From Chara braunii (Eukaryota; Streptophyta; Charophyceae; Charales; Characeae), in NCBI GenBank assembly GCA_003427395.1, contig BFEA01000531.1:1032315-1080077 (forward strand): a DNA stretch of 47,763 nucleotides, given 5' to 3'. Within the stretch, counting starts at the first letter, position 1. The number at the start of each line of letters is the position of its first letter. The notes below the pieces were generated by a model that was not told where the DNA came from, did no database searches, and saw only the letters and a program-made list of their open reading frames with translations. Positions 34,717 through 43,664 of the stretch are shown piece after piece. The translations under genes and the position numbers were made by a program.

Positions 34717-36114
34717 AATCCAATGAGTTGAGTATTTTTTGTAAAAAAATAAAAAGATAAAGGTGTTTGTTTATGCTAGGAGCCGGGGGGGAGGATTTAG
34801 GTAACATATGTACCTACGTCTGACTTGAAAAGCGTGTTGTGCACCTAAATATAATCAAGGCCCAGGGCCATCTGGAAAATCTCACATTGTGGTTATCGAA
34901 GGCGTTGAGGACCTTCCACTCCAAAAGAGAATAGCGTCCATGGTTTTATTATGAGTAAGAGATGTGACTTCTTTATTTTTTCCATTTCAAGTTGTTGGAA
35001 CCTTCAAGTTGGGGTAGGTTTTCTGTTCGTTTCAGTTACATTTTAGGACTGCATGGTTTTTGCATTTTGGATTTCGTGGTTTTCGTGGGGGAAGAATAAT
35101 ATGTGTAACTGGGTCACTCTCTTTTGGGTTTTTTGTGACTTGTTTCTCAGGGTTAGGGATGGGTTTGGCATGAGTGCCTTGTCCAGCCCCGCTCGGGTGA
35201 GATGTTCATGTGAGAGACGCCGGGCACGTTTCCCGACTATTAATGATCCTTTTTTCTTAAAAAAAAATAATGTCAGTTTCAATTGTAAGAAAAAGTGGAG
35301 CATGAAAGGAAGTTATGAAAAAAAAAAAAAGGGGGCAAAAAAAACGTTTGTATTTATTATCAACATGTTAACTTTGCCGTTGAATGATGTTTATTTGGGT
35401 GAATCTATTGGTGTGGCCACGTCGATGCTCTTCAGTGCTCTCTTGACGGACGTTAGAGGTTGACTCGGTTTGTTCGTGGAACAAGTTGCTGTGATTTTTT
35501 TGTTCATCTTTATTCTGGGGTCATATTCGTTGTCTATTTCTGAAAGAGAGTGGGTTGGAACGACACCTACTTGAGGTAGGGTTGCTCTTTTGGGGGGGGC
35601 TCTTAATTGGTGCGTGTTTCTTCTTTACGACTGAAAGAGAGGTGGATGTAGACGAGCGTTGCCTGCTAAGTTGAGTTAATAAAATTTGGGTTAATTTTGA
35701 ACGGTAAATCAGTGTTTGGGACATGAAGTTTACTATCCTCTGGCTATGTTGGGGGTTGTGCCATTTAGGCATTTGTCTGCTTTTTAGTTATTGTTTTTAA
35801 AATGTCGTCTTTAGGTGATTAGTTCAAGTTGTTGTTGTAAGAATATGGAGCGCCGTGTTAGGCATTGGTGCAGGAAGATAACAGTTGTAGGTGGGGCGTA
35901 AGGTTTTATGTGTTAGGCTCGGAAATATATCATTTATGATTGAGTGCTTTCCTTCGTTGGTGTTGGTTTTGTGGATTCTCTAAATAGTGGTATTAAAGCG
36001 GTTCAACATAGTCTTAATTAGGGTTGCTTTCCTTTTGTTGGGGCTACTTTTTCGTTGGGGTAATCTTTTAAATTAAGCGATTTTGAGAAATTGCAGTTAT
36101 TGGGGTGAGAACAG
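34717..36114. other. T/G-rich unclassified sequence
   Basis: The plus strand is rich in TTT and GGG runs with no convincing frame. The 136-codon plus frame at 35053-35463 has no motif and crosses A-rich runs. Similar T/G-rich sequence resumes after 36720 and ends in an A-rich tail near 37736-37773. It may be one non-LTR retroelement 3' region on plus, interrupted by the insertion at 36115-36700. Class unknown. Confidence 0.35.
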
Positions 36115-36700
36115 TTTTTTTTTTTTTTTTTTTTTTTTTACGAGTTCTCCTCATCAGGGGACAACCATATATTTTTGATCTCACCTCAAATATTTTAACT
36201 GGCATTCTGCCATGCCATGGAACATATTTTTCTTTCACTATCTACCTACCACTACTCCTAAGGTGATACAGGGGACCCCTTCAAGCAAATCTTTCTACCT
36301 TTCCTCGGTGAAGGGAGGTTACCTCTCTCAGTGGACAGAGGTAACGACATGTTTGCCCCCTAATGTTTAGGGTGTAGGCTTTGGGCCGTCAGTGGGGGCC
36401 CGACTAACACAAGAACCGAGCATTTGCCAGTAATTGTGCCTCCCTTTGCACCTTCCCCCACCCCCATCCAGTAACAGTAGTGTTTAACGCCAACACTCTC
36501 CCACACACCACACACAAGCCACTCACATGCACACTCACACCCGTGTTGGTTGAAAACCTTACTAATACCAACTCATACCGACTGGGAGGATCCGGTTGAC
36601 TATCTCGGTTGATTGGCACCAAGAGTGTCACAGGGGACCATGGGGATTGAACCCACAACCTCCTGAATGCCACTTGCATGCCTAACCAATTGAGCTCAAG
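36115..36700 (-). mobile_element. tRNA-headed retroelement with poly(A) tail
   Basis: On the minus strand a tRNA-like head occupies 36699-36638: box A-like GAGCTCAATTGGTTAG, then box B GGGTTCAATCCCC about 35 bases on. A body of roughly 500 bp ends at a 25-base poly(T) on plus (36115-36139), that is a poly(A) tail on minus. The body includes a TG/CA-rich piece near 36490-36545. It differs in sequence from the S1-S4 SINE family. I could not find clear target-site duplications. Confidence 0.6.
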
Positions 36701-36898
36701 ATAATTTTAACTAGAGTTGTTTGAGGTATTTCTTTAATTAGGTTACCCGCATTGGAGGTTTGTTTTTCTGTACGGTATTAGCGTTTTATTTTCTTTAGTT
36801 CCTTTGTGGGTCATCTCCTGATTGTGGATTTTGAGGATTACCCCTACTACTGTGGCTCTTGTTTGTTAGGGTTGGAGGGTGGTTGGTAGGTTTTGTAT

Positions 36899-37289
36899 GG
36901 GCCTCGCCACACCAGTCTCGAAAAGTAGTTTTTCGACATTTGTGAATAGCCACACCCGGTCTCAATTTTTTTTTTCCCGAATCTTCTCGACATGTGTCAG
37001 CGAAGAGTTTTCGACAAAGGCTGTTTCCAACTGGAAAACGCCCGCCTGCGGCAGGTCGAAACTCAAAACCACGAAAGGGAGCTTGTGAAAAAATATGCGG
37101 ATTTCAACATTTTTCAGGACGCGGCCTCAACATCTCCTGTCTTCTTCTTCTTTTTCTTCTCCCCCCTTTTATCGTGCGTCTTCAACATACCGTGTGGCAA
37201 AGGCGGCCATTGTGTCGAATCCGTGAATGTCTAAAATGGTTTGACAGTTTCAAAATTTTCACGGTTTCGACATTGGTTTGGCGAGGCCC
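36899..37289. mobile_element. Harbinger-like MITE (GGGCCTCGCC ends)
   Basis: The left end GGGCCTCGCCACACCAGTCT and the inverted right end GGGCCTCGCCAAACCAATGT match at 21 of 25 bases when extended to TCGAAA. The 3-bp duplication TAT flanks both ends (36896-36898, 37290-37292). Internal 391 bp has no transposase. GG-rich ends with a 3-bp AT target suggest PIF/Harbinger, not proven. Frames at 36879-37323 are short and unrecognised. Confidence 0.7.
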
Positions 37290-37545
37290 TATATCTTTTT
37301 TTAGGTTTGTGTCATATCCGTGATTGATTTGTCTTTTGCGGCTTTAGACATGTTTGCTTGCCATTTTAGGCATTGGAAAGGATGTTTACGCTTTCTATTT
37401 TCACGGGTTTGACATTAGTTTGGCGAGGCCCTATATCTTTTTTTAGGTTCGTGTCATATCCGTGATTGGTTTGTCTTTTGCGGCTTTAGACATGTTTGCT
37501 TGCCGTTTTAGGCATTGGAAAGGATGTTTACGCTTTCTATTTTGT
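37271..37545. repeat. 142-bp tandem duplication covering the MITE right end
   Basis: The segment from CATTGGTTTGGCGAGGCCCT (37271) is repeated from 37413 with a few substitutions. It includes the last 19 bases of the MITE and about 120 bases of flank, up to GCTTTCTATTTT. The duplication followed the MITE insertion. Confidence 0.9.
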
Positions 37546-37735
37546 AGGCTTATGTGCTTAGATTTATCGATAATAGTTTGTAGGTTTCCTCGTTGGGTCT
37601 GGTGCCGGGGTTTTGGGTATGGAGGTTGTGATGCAGGGACGGGGCTCTGAGTCCCTGGAGGGGGAGGACAACCTTGCTGTCCCTCGTTTTTTGGTTACTT
37701 CGTTGATGTAATTGCCTTGGGCACTGGGCCCTGAT

Positions 37736-37773
37736 TTAAAAAATAAAATAAAATAATAATAATAAAAAAAAAA
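37736..37773 (+). repeat. A-rich tract, possible retroelement tail
   Basis: AAAATAAAATAAAATAATAAT grading into poly(A), directly after GGGCACTGGGCCCTG. It resembles the 3' tail of a plus-strand non-LTR element, but no coding part is identifiable upstream. Confidence 0.4.
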
Positions 37774-38035
37774 AGCAAAATCAGACACGCTCTTCTTTTT
37801 CTATTTCTCTCTCCATATGCCCCTTCCAACCTCCCTCTCCCCCTCCTTCTCCCCTTCCCCCCCCCCTCTCCCCCCTCCAGTCTCCCTTTCCAGTAGAGGA
37901 AGGTGCAGGCGGGATGGCGGGGGGTTAGCTCCCCTGCCCTACCCTTTCCCCCTCTGAGCAGAAGGGTAAAAAAGCAGAAGCTTTAGGTTCTCAAGTCTTC
38001 ACGTTGAGAGTTCGAACCCCTATTTCTTCTTGAAT

Positions 38036-38221
38036 TAAAAAGGGCGACGGCCTTGAAATATCATCATTTCTTTTCTTTTTCTTTTTTCTTTTCCATCATT
38101 GAACTGACCGGCCCCAGGCAATTCAGAATGAATTTTATTCTCTACATCTGAGGGCATCTGGATTCGAACGTGGGTCTGGATTTCAACAGTTCAGAGGGGT
38201 GTACCAACTGAGTTAGCGTCA
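38036..38221 (-). mobile_element. tRNA-derived SINE, copy S3
   Basis: Minus-strand head with box A-like TAACTCAGTTGG and box B CGTTCGAATCC, then the family body ending GTCGCCCTTTTT. A pyrimidine-rich insertion lies at about 38068-38096 relative to other copies. Immediately upstream on plus another box-B-like GAGTTCGAACCCC occurs near 38009, possibly a second, plus-strand tRNA-like piece. Confidence 0.72.
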
Positions 38222-38497
38222 GATCCCACTACCCAGGATTATTCAGTTTTCACCCTCGATTACGAAGATCAACGGTCAGAAAAATGAACCATAGGGCCTA
38301 GTCGGATCTGGCCCCGAGTTAGGCCCCTTGGTCGAACCCCTGTTTTCGCTCGTCCGCTGGCATGATCAATCACGAAGCGGCGGATACAGGGAAGGAGACG
38401 CAAGGCCCGGGCGTGGGGGGCAGCGCAGGGGGNGGGGGGAGGGCGCAGTGCACGGCGAGGAGAGCGTTTGACAACCACCTTCTTCCAGCCATAGCTA

Positions 38498-38610
38498 CCA
38501 TCGGCACCGGAGAACAAAGTACGGTCATTATAGCTGTATTTGGGGCAACTTCGAGTCTAGATACAATCAGATAGCAATAATGACCATACGTTGTATTCGG
38601 GGGAAGAAGG
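38498..38610. mobile_element. TA-flanked MITE, CCGTCTTC family
   Basis: TA at 38496-38497 and 38611-38612. The right end, CAATAATGACCATACG...CGGGGGAAGAAGG, pairs with the left inner part TACGGTCATTATAGCTG. The left outermost bases (CCATCGGCACCGG) are diverged. It is homologous to 42067-42171 and 3631-3767. Confidence 0.7.
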
Positions 38611-38722
38611 TAGTCTCGAATGACAACATCAGTCTTAGCAAGCCTCCTCTGCCGACGACCGTGGAGGGCTGAGGTGCGGTCGTACGGACGGTCGGGCGAC
38701 GGGATCCGGGCGCCGTTTTATA

Positions 38723-39003
38723 CCTCCTCCTTACGTGGAACTGGTCGGCATCAACCTCACCTGTCTTGGATGCGCAGTCATCCTTAGCTGCTGATTACAG
38801 TAAATGGAAAGACAATAGAGAGGTGGAGGTATGTCCATCAGTTGTCTTTAGAGCTGTCTCTTATACACATCTCCTCCTCCTTACGTGGAACTGGTCGGCA
38901 TCAACCTCACCTGTCTTGGATGCGCAGTCATCCTTAGCTGCTGATTACAGTAAATGGAAAGACAATAGAGAGGTGGAGGTATGTCCATCAGTTGTCTTTA
39001 GAG
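38723..39003. repeat. Perfect 131-bp duplication around a sequencing adapter
   Basis: 38723-38853 and 38873-39003 are identical. Between them lies exactly CTGTCTCTTATACACATCT (38854-38872), the transposase mosaic-end adapter used in tagmentation libraries. This is an assembly artefact: the genome very probably has one copy and no adapter. Confidence 0.93.
38778..38828 (+). CDS. Candidate 51-bp internal exon (duplicated by artefact at 38928-38978)
   Basis: The acceptor-like CTTGGATGCGCAG precedes 51 bases, 17 codons in phase 0, reading SSLAADYSKWKDNREVE. The donor-like GAG|GTATGT follows. Strong donor, open frame and complete codons support an exon, and the composition is unlike the flanking repeats. 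No family is recognised. The same exon appears again at 38928-38978 only because of the adapter artefact. It would belong to a plus-strand gene extending right. Confidence 0.3.
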
Positions 39004-39200
39004 AGAAAAAAGGTTTTGCTCTATGTGCGACCAGGTGTTAAAGGTTTGACTCAGAGATTGGCTGATGAGCTCCTTCCTTTCTGCGATTGAGTGCACCTCA
39101 CTTCTTCTTCTTCTTCTTCTTTCAACTGAGAACTGTACATGCGGGTGGAGAAGTATTGAAATATCTTGTTGATGCGTGTGCAAGAAGCAGTCTATCCGCG

Positions 39201-39702
39201 AGGCCTCGCCGCACGGCACAACTAACGAAACGAAACGATCACCAGAGTCGCGAGGCCTGGCGAAGCCCTGTTATCCACGAAAACTCTCGCGACAACGCCC
39301 TGGCGAGAGTAGTGCGGGATTCGCTTCGCTACGGTCCAAATTTGTGGACGCTACGGTCCAAGTTTTTGGATGGACCTCGGTTGGAGCGATGCAGCACACT
39401 CGTGAGATTTCGCAGCTCCTCCACCCTACCAGCCGAGGATCTACGAGTTCGCCAGTGCTGCAGGAGGGAGGAGTAGGCAATTTCTCCCAAAAGTGAGGGC
39501 GCGCGAACTTGGAGACTGACAGCATTCACGAGTTTTTCCTGACAGAGGTCGTGTGGGTGCTATGCGGCGACTGCTTCACGAAACGAAGTCGTACAGCATT
39601 CACGAGTTTTTCCTGACAGAGGTCGTGTGGGTGCTATGCGGCGACTGCTTCACGAAACGAAGTCGTTTTTTTTTTCTTTTCGTGCATCGTGCGGCGAGGC
39701 CT
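39201..39702. mobile_element. Possible fold-back with 15-bp perfect inverted ends
   Basis: AGGCCTCGCCGCACG (39201-39215) and its exact reverse complement (39688-39702) bound about 500 bp. The ends resemble the GGGCCTCGCC ends of the MITE at 36899-37289. No clear target duplication. The interior contains a 74-bp duplication. Confidence 0.4.
39519..39666. repeat. Perfect 74-bp tandem duplication
   Basis: 39519-39592 and 39593-39666 are identical, starting ACAGCATTCACGAG and ending AACGAAGTCGT. Exact identity means a recent duplication or an assembly error like the one at 38723-39003. No adapter is seen between the copies. Confidence 0.93.
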
Positions 39703-39721
39703 TATGGCCACTGTTTTTCAC

Positions 39722-39895
39722 TATTCTTCTTCTTTCTTCTTCTTCTTCTTCTTCTTCTTCTTTCTTCTTCTTCTTCTTTCTCCTTCTTCTTCTTCTTTCT
39801 TCTTTTTTCTATGGCCTCTGTTTATCACTATTCTTCTTCTTCTTCTTTCTTCTTCTTCTTCTTCCTCTTGTTCTACTTCCTCTTCTTCGGGGAAA
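39722..39895. repeat. (TTC)n-rich tract
   Basis: Imperfect TTC/TCT trinucleotides with short interruptions. Frames read Ser/Phe/Leu runs and are not genes. A similar smaller TTC tract lies at 39101-39123. Confidence 0.9.
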
Positions 39896-40260
39896 TTGCG
39901 TATTGCACATCACTTTTGGGGGAAATTGCGCGTTTTTTCTGAGAGTTGTACATGAGGAGAAGAAATGCAAATCTGTTGAGGCTTGTACGAGAAGCAGTCT
40001 ATGGATGACCATAGACTGTTTTTTCGCTATTCTTCTTCTTGTTCTACTTCTTTTTTTTGAAAAGATTGCCTGCACGTTTTGGTCATCGATGCTTTAATTG
40101 ATCATCATCGACTTGTAATCCGCCGGGGAGGAGGGCAAAACTGCTATAGTCCGCGGGTCACCGGGGGGCAGGTTTTGTTGGTCAGGGGCATCGGAGAGAG
40201 GTAGGCCTTAGCTCCACTACACAACACAGTCTACATGCATTTCTTGCTTTTCTGAACCAG

Positions 40261-40350
40261 GTGCTTTCGGACGAGTCCAACATTTTGAATGCACCGGGCT
40301 CACAAAGCCGTTCATGTACATGTAGAATGTTCTGTAGTGGCTGGAGACGC
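40261..40350 (+). CDS. Candidate exon start (VLSDESN...)
   Basis: A good acceptor (TTTCTTGCTTTTCTGAACCAG) precedes GTGCTTTCGGACGAG, read in phase 0 as VLSDESNILNAPG. It would follow in phase from the exon at 38778. The donor is unclear: the GTAATC near 40351 is the best candidate. No family recognised and the end is a guess. Confidence 0.2.
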
Positions 40351-40505
40351 GTAATCTTTCTCTCCAACGCTTCCTTCCTCCCATCGTGCGTGCGACAGGC
40401 GTTTTTTTGGTTCAACGGACCTTGCTGCGATTTGGTAACCTCTGCACGTCTATTCCCGCGAACGACAATAAATTCTCGTTCTTCCTTTTCTCGTTTGGGC
40501 CCGGA

Positions 40506-40552
40506 GGGAGGGGGGAGGGGGGGGGGAGGCGGGGAGGTGGGGGCCCGGGGGT
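40506..40552. repeat. Poly-G-rich tract
   Basis: Runs of G up to nine long, interrupted by A and C (GGAGGGGGGAGGGGGGGGGG-like). It has G-quadruplex potential on the plus strand. No gene. Confidence 0.7.
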
Positions 40553-40968
40553 TAATCGCCCTTTGTGCATTTCCTTTCTCTTCTTCTGTTTATACCGATG
40601 TGCTCTCCCAAAGCACCCCTCTTGCAAGGGGTATGTACCGTACCTTAACTGCCTTGCGCCTGCTCCTGCATCCTCTCTGTTTGCTTCGTGCATCCTGTTT
40701 CTTTTTCTTTTTCTTTTTTCTCTTTTTGGACGTGTATCTGTTCTCTACTCTTTTCATTTGTGGGCAGTGTCTTTTAATTTGGTTCTGCACAACCACACGT
40801 GAGCACGCAAGCAAATGTACAAACACAGAAAAAATGGGAAAGGAGGAAAAAAAGAAAGAAAAGGAGAGACGAACACACACACACACACACACATCGCCAC
40901 ACACAAACAGGCACGCAACACATCGTCACACACAAGTGATTGATTGTCCACCTTAACTGCACTTGCAG

Positions 40969-41012
40969 GTGGCCACCAACCATGGCCTGCAACTGCGAGT
41001 GTCAGAGAACAG
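40969..41012 (+). CDS. Candidate 44-bp internal exon (VATNHGLQLRVSEN)
   Basis: A branch-like CTTAACT and acceptor CACTTGCAG precede 44 bases reading VATNHGLQLRVSEN plus two bases (phase 2). Donor AG|GTTCCT follows. Phase 0 at the start fits the two candidates upstream. An unspliced frame continues into the C/T-rich minisatellite, which argues that splicing, if real, occurs here. Not recognised. Confidence 0.22.
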
Positions 41013-41029
41013 GTTCCTTTCGGAACCGT

Positions 41030-41300
41030 ACTTTCCCGTATCCCCTCCCTCCCTCCGGCCCTCCTCCCTTCCCCCCTCCTCCCTCGATTCCTCCCATTTT
41101 CCCCATTTCCCCATTCCCTACCCATTCCCTACTCATTCCCTACCCATTCCCTACCCATTTCCCTCATTCCCCCCATTCCCCCCATTCTTCGCATTCTTCC
41201 CATTCTCCCATTCTCCCCCATTCTCCCCCCTTCTCCCCCATTCTCCCCCATTCCCCCGGTCTCCCCATTTCGCCCATTCTGCTCATTCTTACCCCGCTTC
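41030..41300. repeat. C/T-rich minisatellite (CCCATTCTCC-type)
   Basis: Degenerate repeats of about 9-10 bases around CCCATTC and TTCTCCCCC. The long overlapping Pro/Ser/His-rich plus frames are composition artefacts. The complement of its core unit forms the G/A-rich array at 41390-41995, so the two arrays are inverted relative to each other. Confidence 0.85.
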
Positions 41301-41389
41301 CTTTCTTATCTTTCCCCCGCCGAAGCGCGTTGATGCGTGATGCAAATGCCTTGGGTTGAGCACATGCATCCAGGAAAGATGGAAGCAGA

Positions 41390-41995
41390 GGGAAATGGGG
41401 TTATTACCCAAAGAAGAAAGATGGGGGGAATGGGATTACCCAAAGGAGAAAGATGTGGTCAACCAAGACGAGAAAGGAGGAGGGAATGGGATTAACCTCA
41501 GAAATGGGGAGAAAGATAAGGAGAATGGGGAAAAAGAGAGGGGGAAAGATGGGGAGAAAGATGGGGAGAAAGGTGGGGAGCATGGGGAGAGTGCGGAGGA
41601 GCGGGAGAATGGGGAGGACGGGGAGAAAGATGGGGAGAACCGGGTGAATGTGGACAAAGATAGGGAGCATGGGAGATCATGCGGAGGATGGGGAGAAAGA
41701 TGGGGAGAAAGAGGACAAACGTGGAGGGAATGGGGAAGCTGAGGAGAAAGATGGGGGGTATGAAATGCTATGGGAAAGATGGGGGGGATGAAATGTTAGG
41801 GGAAAGATGGGGGGAAGGATGCGGGGAAGGATGCGGGGAATGAAGAGAATGGCGAGAAAGATGGGGAAAATGGGGGGAATGGAGAGAATGAGGAGAAAGA
41901 TGGGGGGAAAGAAAGGGAGAATGCGGTTAATCCAAAAGGTGTCAGGAGCAGGCGAATGATGGGGGGAAAGATGGGGAGAATGGGGAAGGGAGAAG
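41390..41995. repeat. G/A-rich minisatellite (GGGGAGAAAGAT-type)
   Basis: Degenerate units built from GATGGGGAGAA and GGGGAGAATG over about 600 bp. Reads as Gly-Glu-Lys-Asp repeats on plus. No gene. It is a purine-rich strand suitable for triplex or slipped structures, facing the pyrimidine-rich array at 41030-41300. Confidence 0.88.
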
Positions 41996-42066
41996 GTGTC
42001 GTCCGAGGCTGGTAGCTATTTTTTTGGGTGCCTGAAACTGCTTTTCGTTTATTTGTTTGTGGACTA

Positions 42067-42171
42067 CCGTATTCACCCGAATAGAACGCCCGGTCAATAT
42101 CGCTGTATTTAGACTGGAAGTTGGCCCAAATACAGCCATAATGACCGGGCGTTCTATTCGGATGAAGACGG
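42067..42171. mobile_element. Intact 105-bp TA-flanked MITE
   Basis: TA at 42065-42066 and 42172-42173. The left end, CCGTATTCACCCGAATAGAA, continues into CGCCCGGTC; the inverted right end differs at 2 of 29 bases. Complementarity continues inward (GGTCAATATCGCTGTATTT against its partner), so nearly the whole element is a hairpin with a loop of about 10-15 bases. TA duplication suggests Tc1/mariner-type transposase. The best-preserved of six related copies in the window. Confidence 0.92.
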
Positions 42172-42252
42172 TAGCTATTGATGAGATGAAGTTGGGGATC
42201 TCGCAGTTCCCCCCCCTTCCCCCCTCCTCTCCTTAAACGAAGAGTTGAACTC

Positions 42253-42410
42253 TTTTTTTTTTTGAAAAGGGCGACAGCCTTGAGACGTCATCGTTGAGCT
42301 GACTGGCCCCAGGTAATTCGGAAATTATTTTCTCATTTCATCATCTGGATTCGAACTTGGGTCAGATTCATATTTCAACAGTTCATGGATGTACCCACTG
42401 AGCTAGGCGG
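42253..42410 (-). mobile_element. tRNA-derived SINE, copy S4
   Basis: The best-preserved copy. The minus-strand head has box A TAGCTCAGTGG and box B AGTTCGAATCC about 45 bases later, then the family body, then CCCTTTTC and an 11-base poly(A) (poly(T) on plus at 42253-42263). Length about 158 bp. Confidence 0.8.
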
Positions 42411-42954
42411 AAATTACAGTATTTTACTATTTTCACATTAATCATGATTTGGAGGGAGGTGGAATTTTTCAAGAACGACAAAATTCTTGTAGATTAAGAA
42501 GACCAATTGAACGACTAGATTTTCTAGAAAATTAGGGTATTTATTCAGACGAGGACTTTCCAGTGGAATTCATGTTTGTCTGTCAGAAATTAAAAGAGGG
42601 TAGGTATATTCACACTAGAACTTACCAGGAGGGCGTATCTGACCGGAATTGCGGGCAGATTCAGTTAAAAAAGGAAGTTCTGGCGTAAATCCGACCTAAG
42701 TGACCTCAGTACTCGCCTCCGTAGGGAGGATAGCATTCGTTCTTTCGTTCGTTCGTCTTGTACGAAAGGTCAACGAACTTATATTTAATGCAAGTTTTTT
42801 TTTTTTTTTTTGGAAAAAAATCGAAAAATAAAATAAAAAATAAAGGTGAACTAACAATCTTTTTTAATAATCTGCAGACTCTGTGCAGAGTTCTTCTGCC
42901 GGCCGTGGTGAAGAACACATCACCTGCCTTTTTTTTTTTTTTCTGTGTTTTGGC

Positions 42955-43005
42955 GTGGACTGCAGCAGGATTCGAACCTGCGCGGGCAAAGCACAGCTGA
43001 TGACA
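42955..43005 (-). other. tRNA(Ser)-like 3' half followed by poly(A)
   Basis: The minus strand reads TTTGCCCGCGCAGG then TTCGAATCCTGC: a complete T-arm (GCAGG/CCTGC around TTCGAAT) after a serine-tRNA-like variable arm. A pseudo-acceptor follows, then poly(A) (poly(T) on plus at 42931-42941). The 5' half (D-arm, anticodon arm) is not recognisable, so it is a tRNA-derived fragment or SINE head, not a working tRNA gene. Confidence 0.45.
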
Positions 43006-43269
43006 CACGTAAATTGAGAAATGATAAAATGGAATGGTCCATTTTTTGATGCCGGAGGGGTATCGGGATCGGGAGGCCTCGCCTGCGTTGGTTGGGGGGT
43101 TGTTAGAGAGATGGAATAAAGAAGATTAAAGAAAGTTGGAAAAAAAAAAAAGGAAAAAAAAAAAACCAGCAGAGAAAACGGGAAGAAGGAAATAGGGATA
43201 AAGACAAGGTACGTCCCCCCCCCCGGGCCTCAAATTTCAATCTCTTAATGAAAAGAACCCGGTGTGAAT

Positions 43270-43415
43270 GGGAAAGAAGCAAAAAAGAAAAGAAAGGTGA
43301 AAAAAAAAGGAAGGAAAAAAAAAGGAAGGAAAAAACAAGGAAGGAAAAAAAAAGGAAGGAAAAAAAAAGGAAGGAAAAAAAAAGGGGGAAAAAAGGGAAA
43401 GAACACGGAGAAGAG
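43270..43415. repeat. A-rich minisatellite (AAAAAAAGGAAGG)
   Basis: Repeated units of about 17 bases, AAAAAAAAAGGAAGG with variable A-run length. The plus frame reads Lys/Glu/Arg repeats and is not a gene. Confidence 0.9.
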
Positions 43416-43664
43416 GGAAATGGACCGTTTTTCCCCCTCTTAAAAAAAATAAAATTCGACGACTTTATTGCGTAATAATCATGATCATGGAATTCTAAGG
43501 CTAAGAATTTAGTATGAAACCTCCACAATAAAGTCGTCTTTTTTTTTCTATTTCTTTTTCTAAAGGAAGACACAGCTTTCCATTCGAAACAAATAAAATA
43601 AGTAGATCGTCTGTCTAGGCGAAAGATTTTGATAGAGGTTTAAGCAGACAAATTGGTATTTCTT

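Noticed and set aside
36638-36699. Functional tRNA gene on the minus strand
   Set aside because: Pol III boxes are good but the acceptor stem does not pair and no anticodon arm forms; it is the head of a retroelement.
39553-40097. 129-156 codon frames rich in Ser, Phe and Leu
   Set aside because: They run through the TTC tract; three frames on one strand are open at once, a composition effect.
40940-41742. Pro-rich and Gly-Glu-Lys-Asp-rich frames of 120-140 codons
   Set aside because: They follow the C/T- and G/A-rich minisatellites, with several overlapping frames open.
42955-43005. Functional tRNA-Ser
   Set aside because: Only the T-arm and variable region are present; D-arm, anticodon arm and 5' acceptor are missing and a poly(A) follows.
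43103-43573. 156-codon minus frame rich in Phe and Ser
   Set aside because: Translation of A-rich minisatellite and poly(A) runs; no motif.
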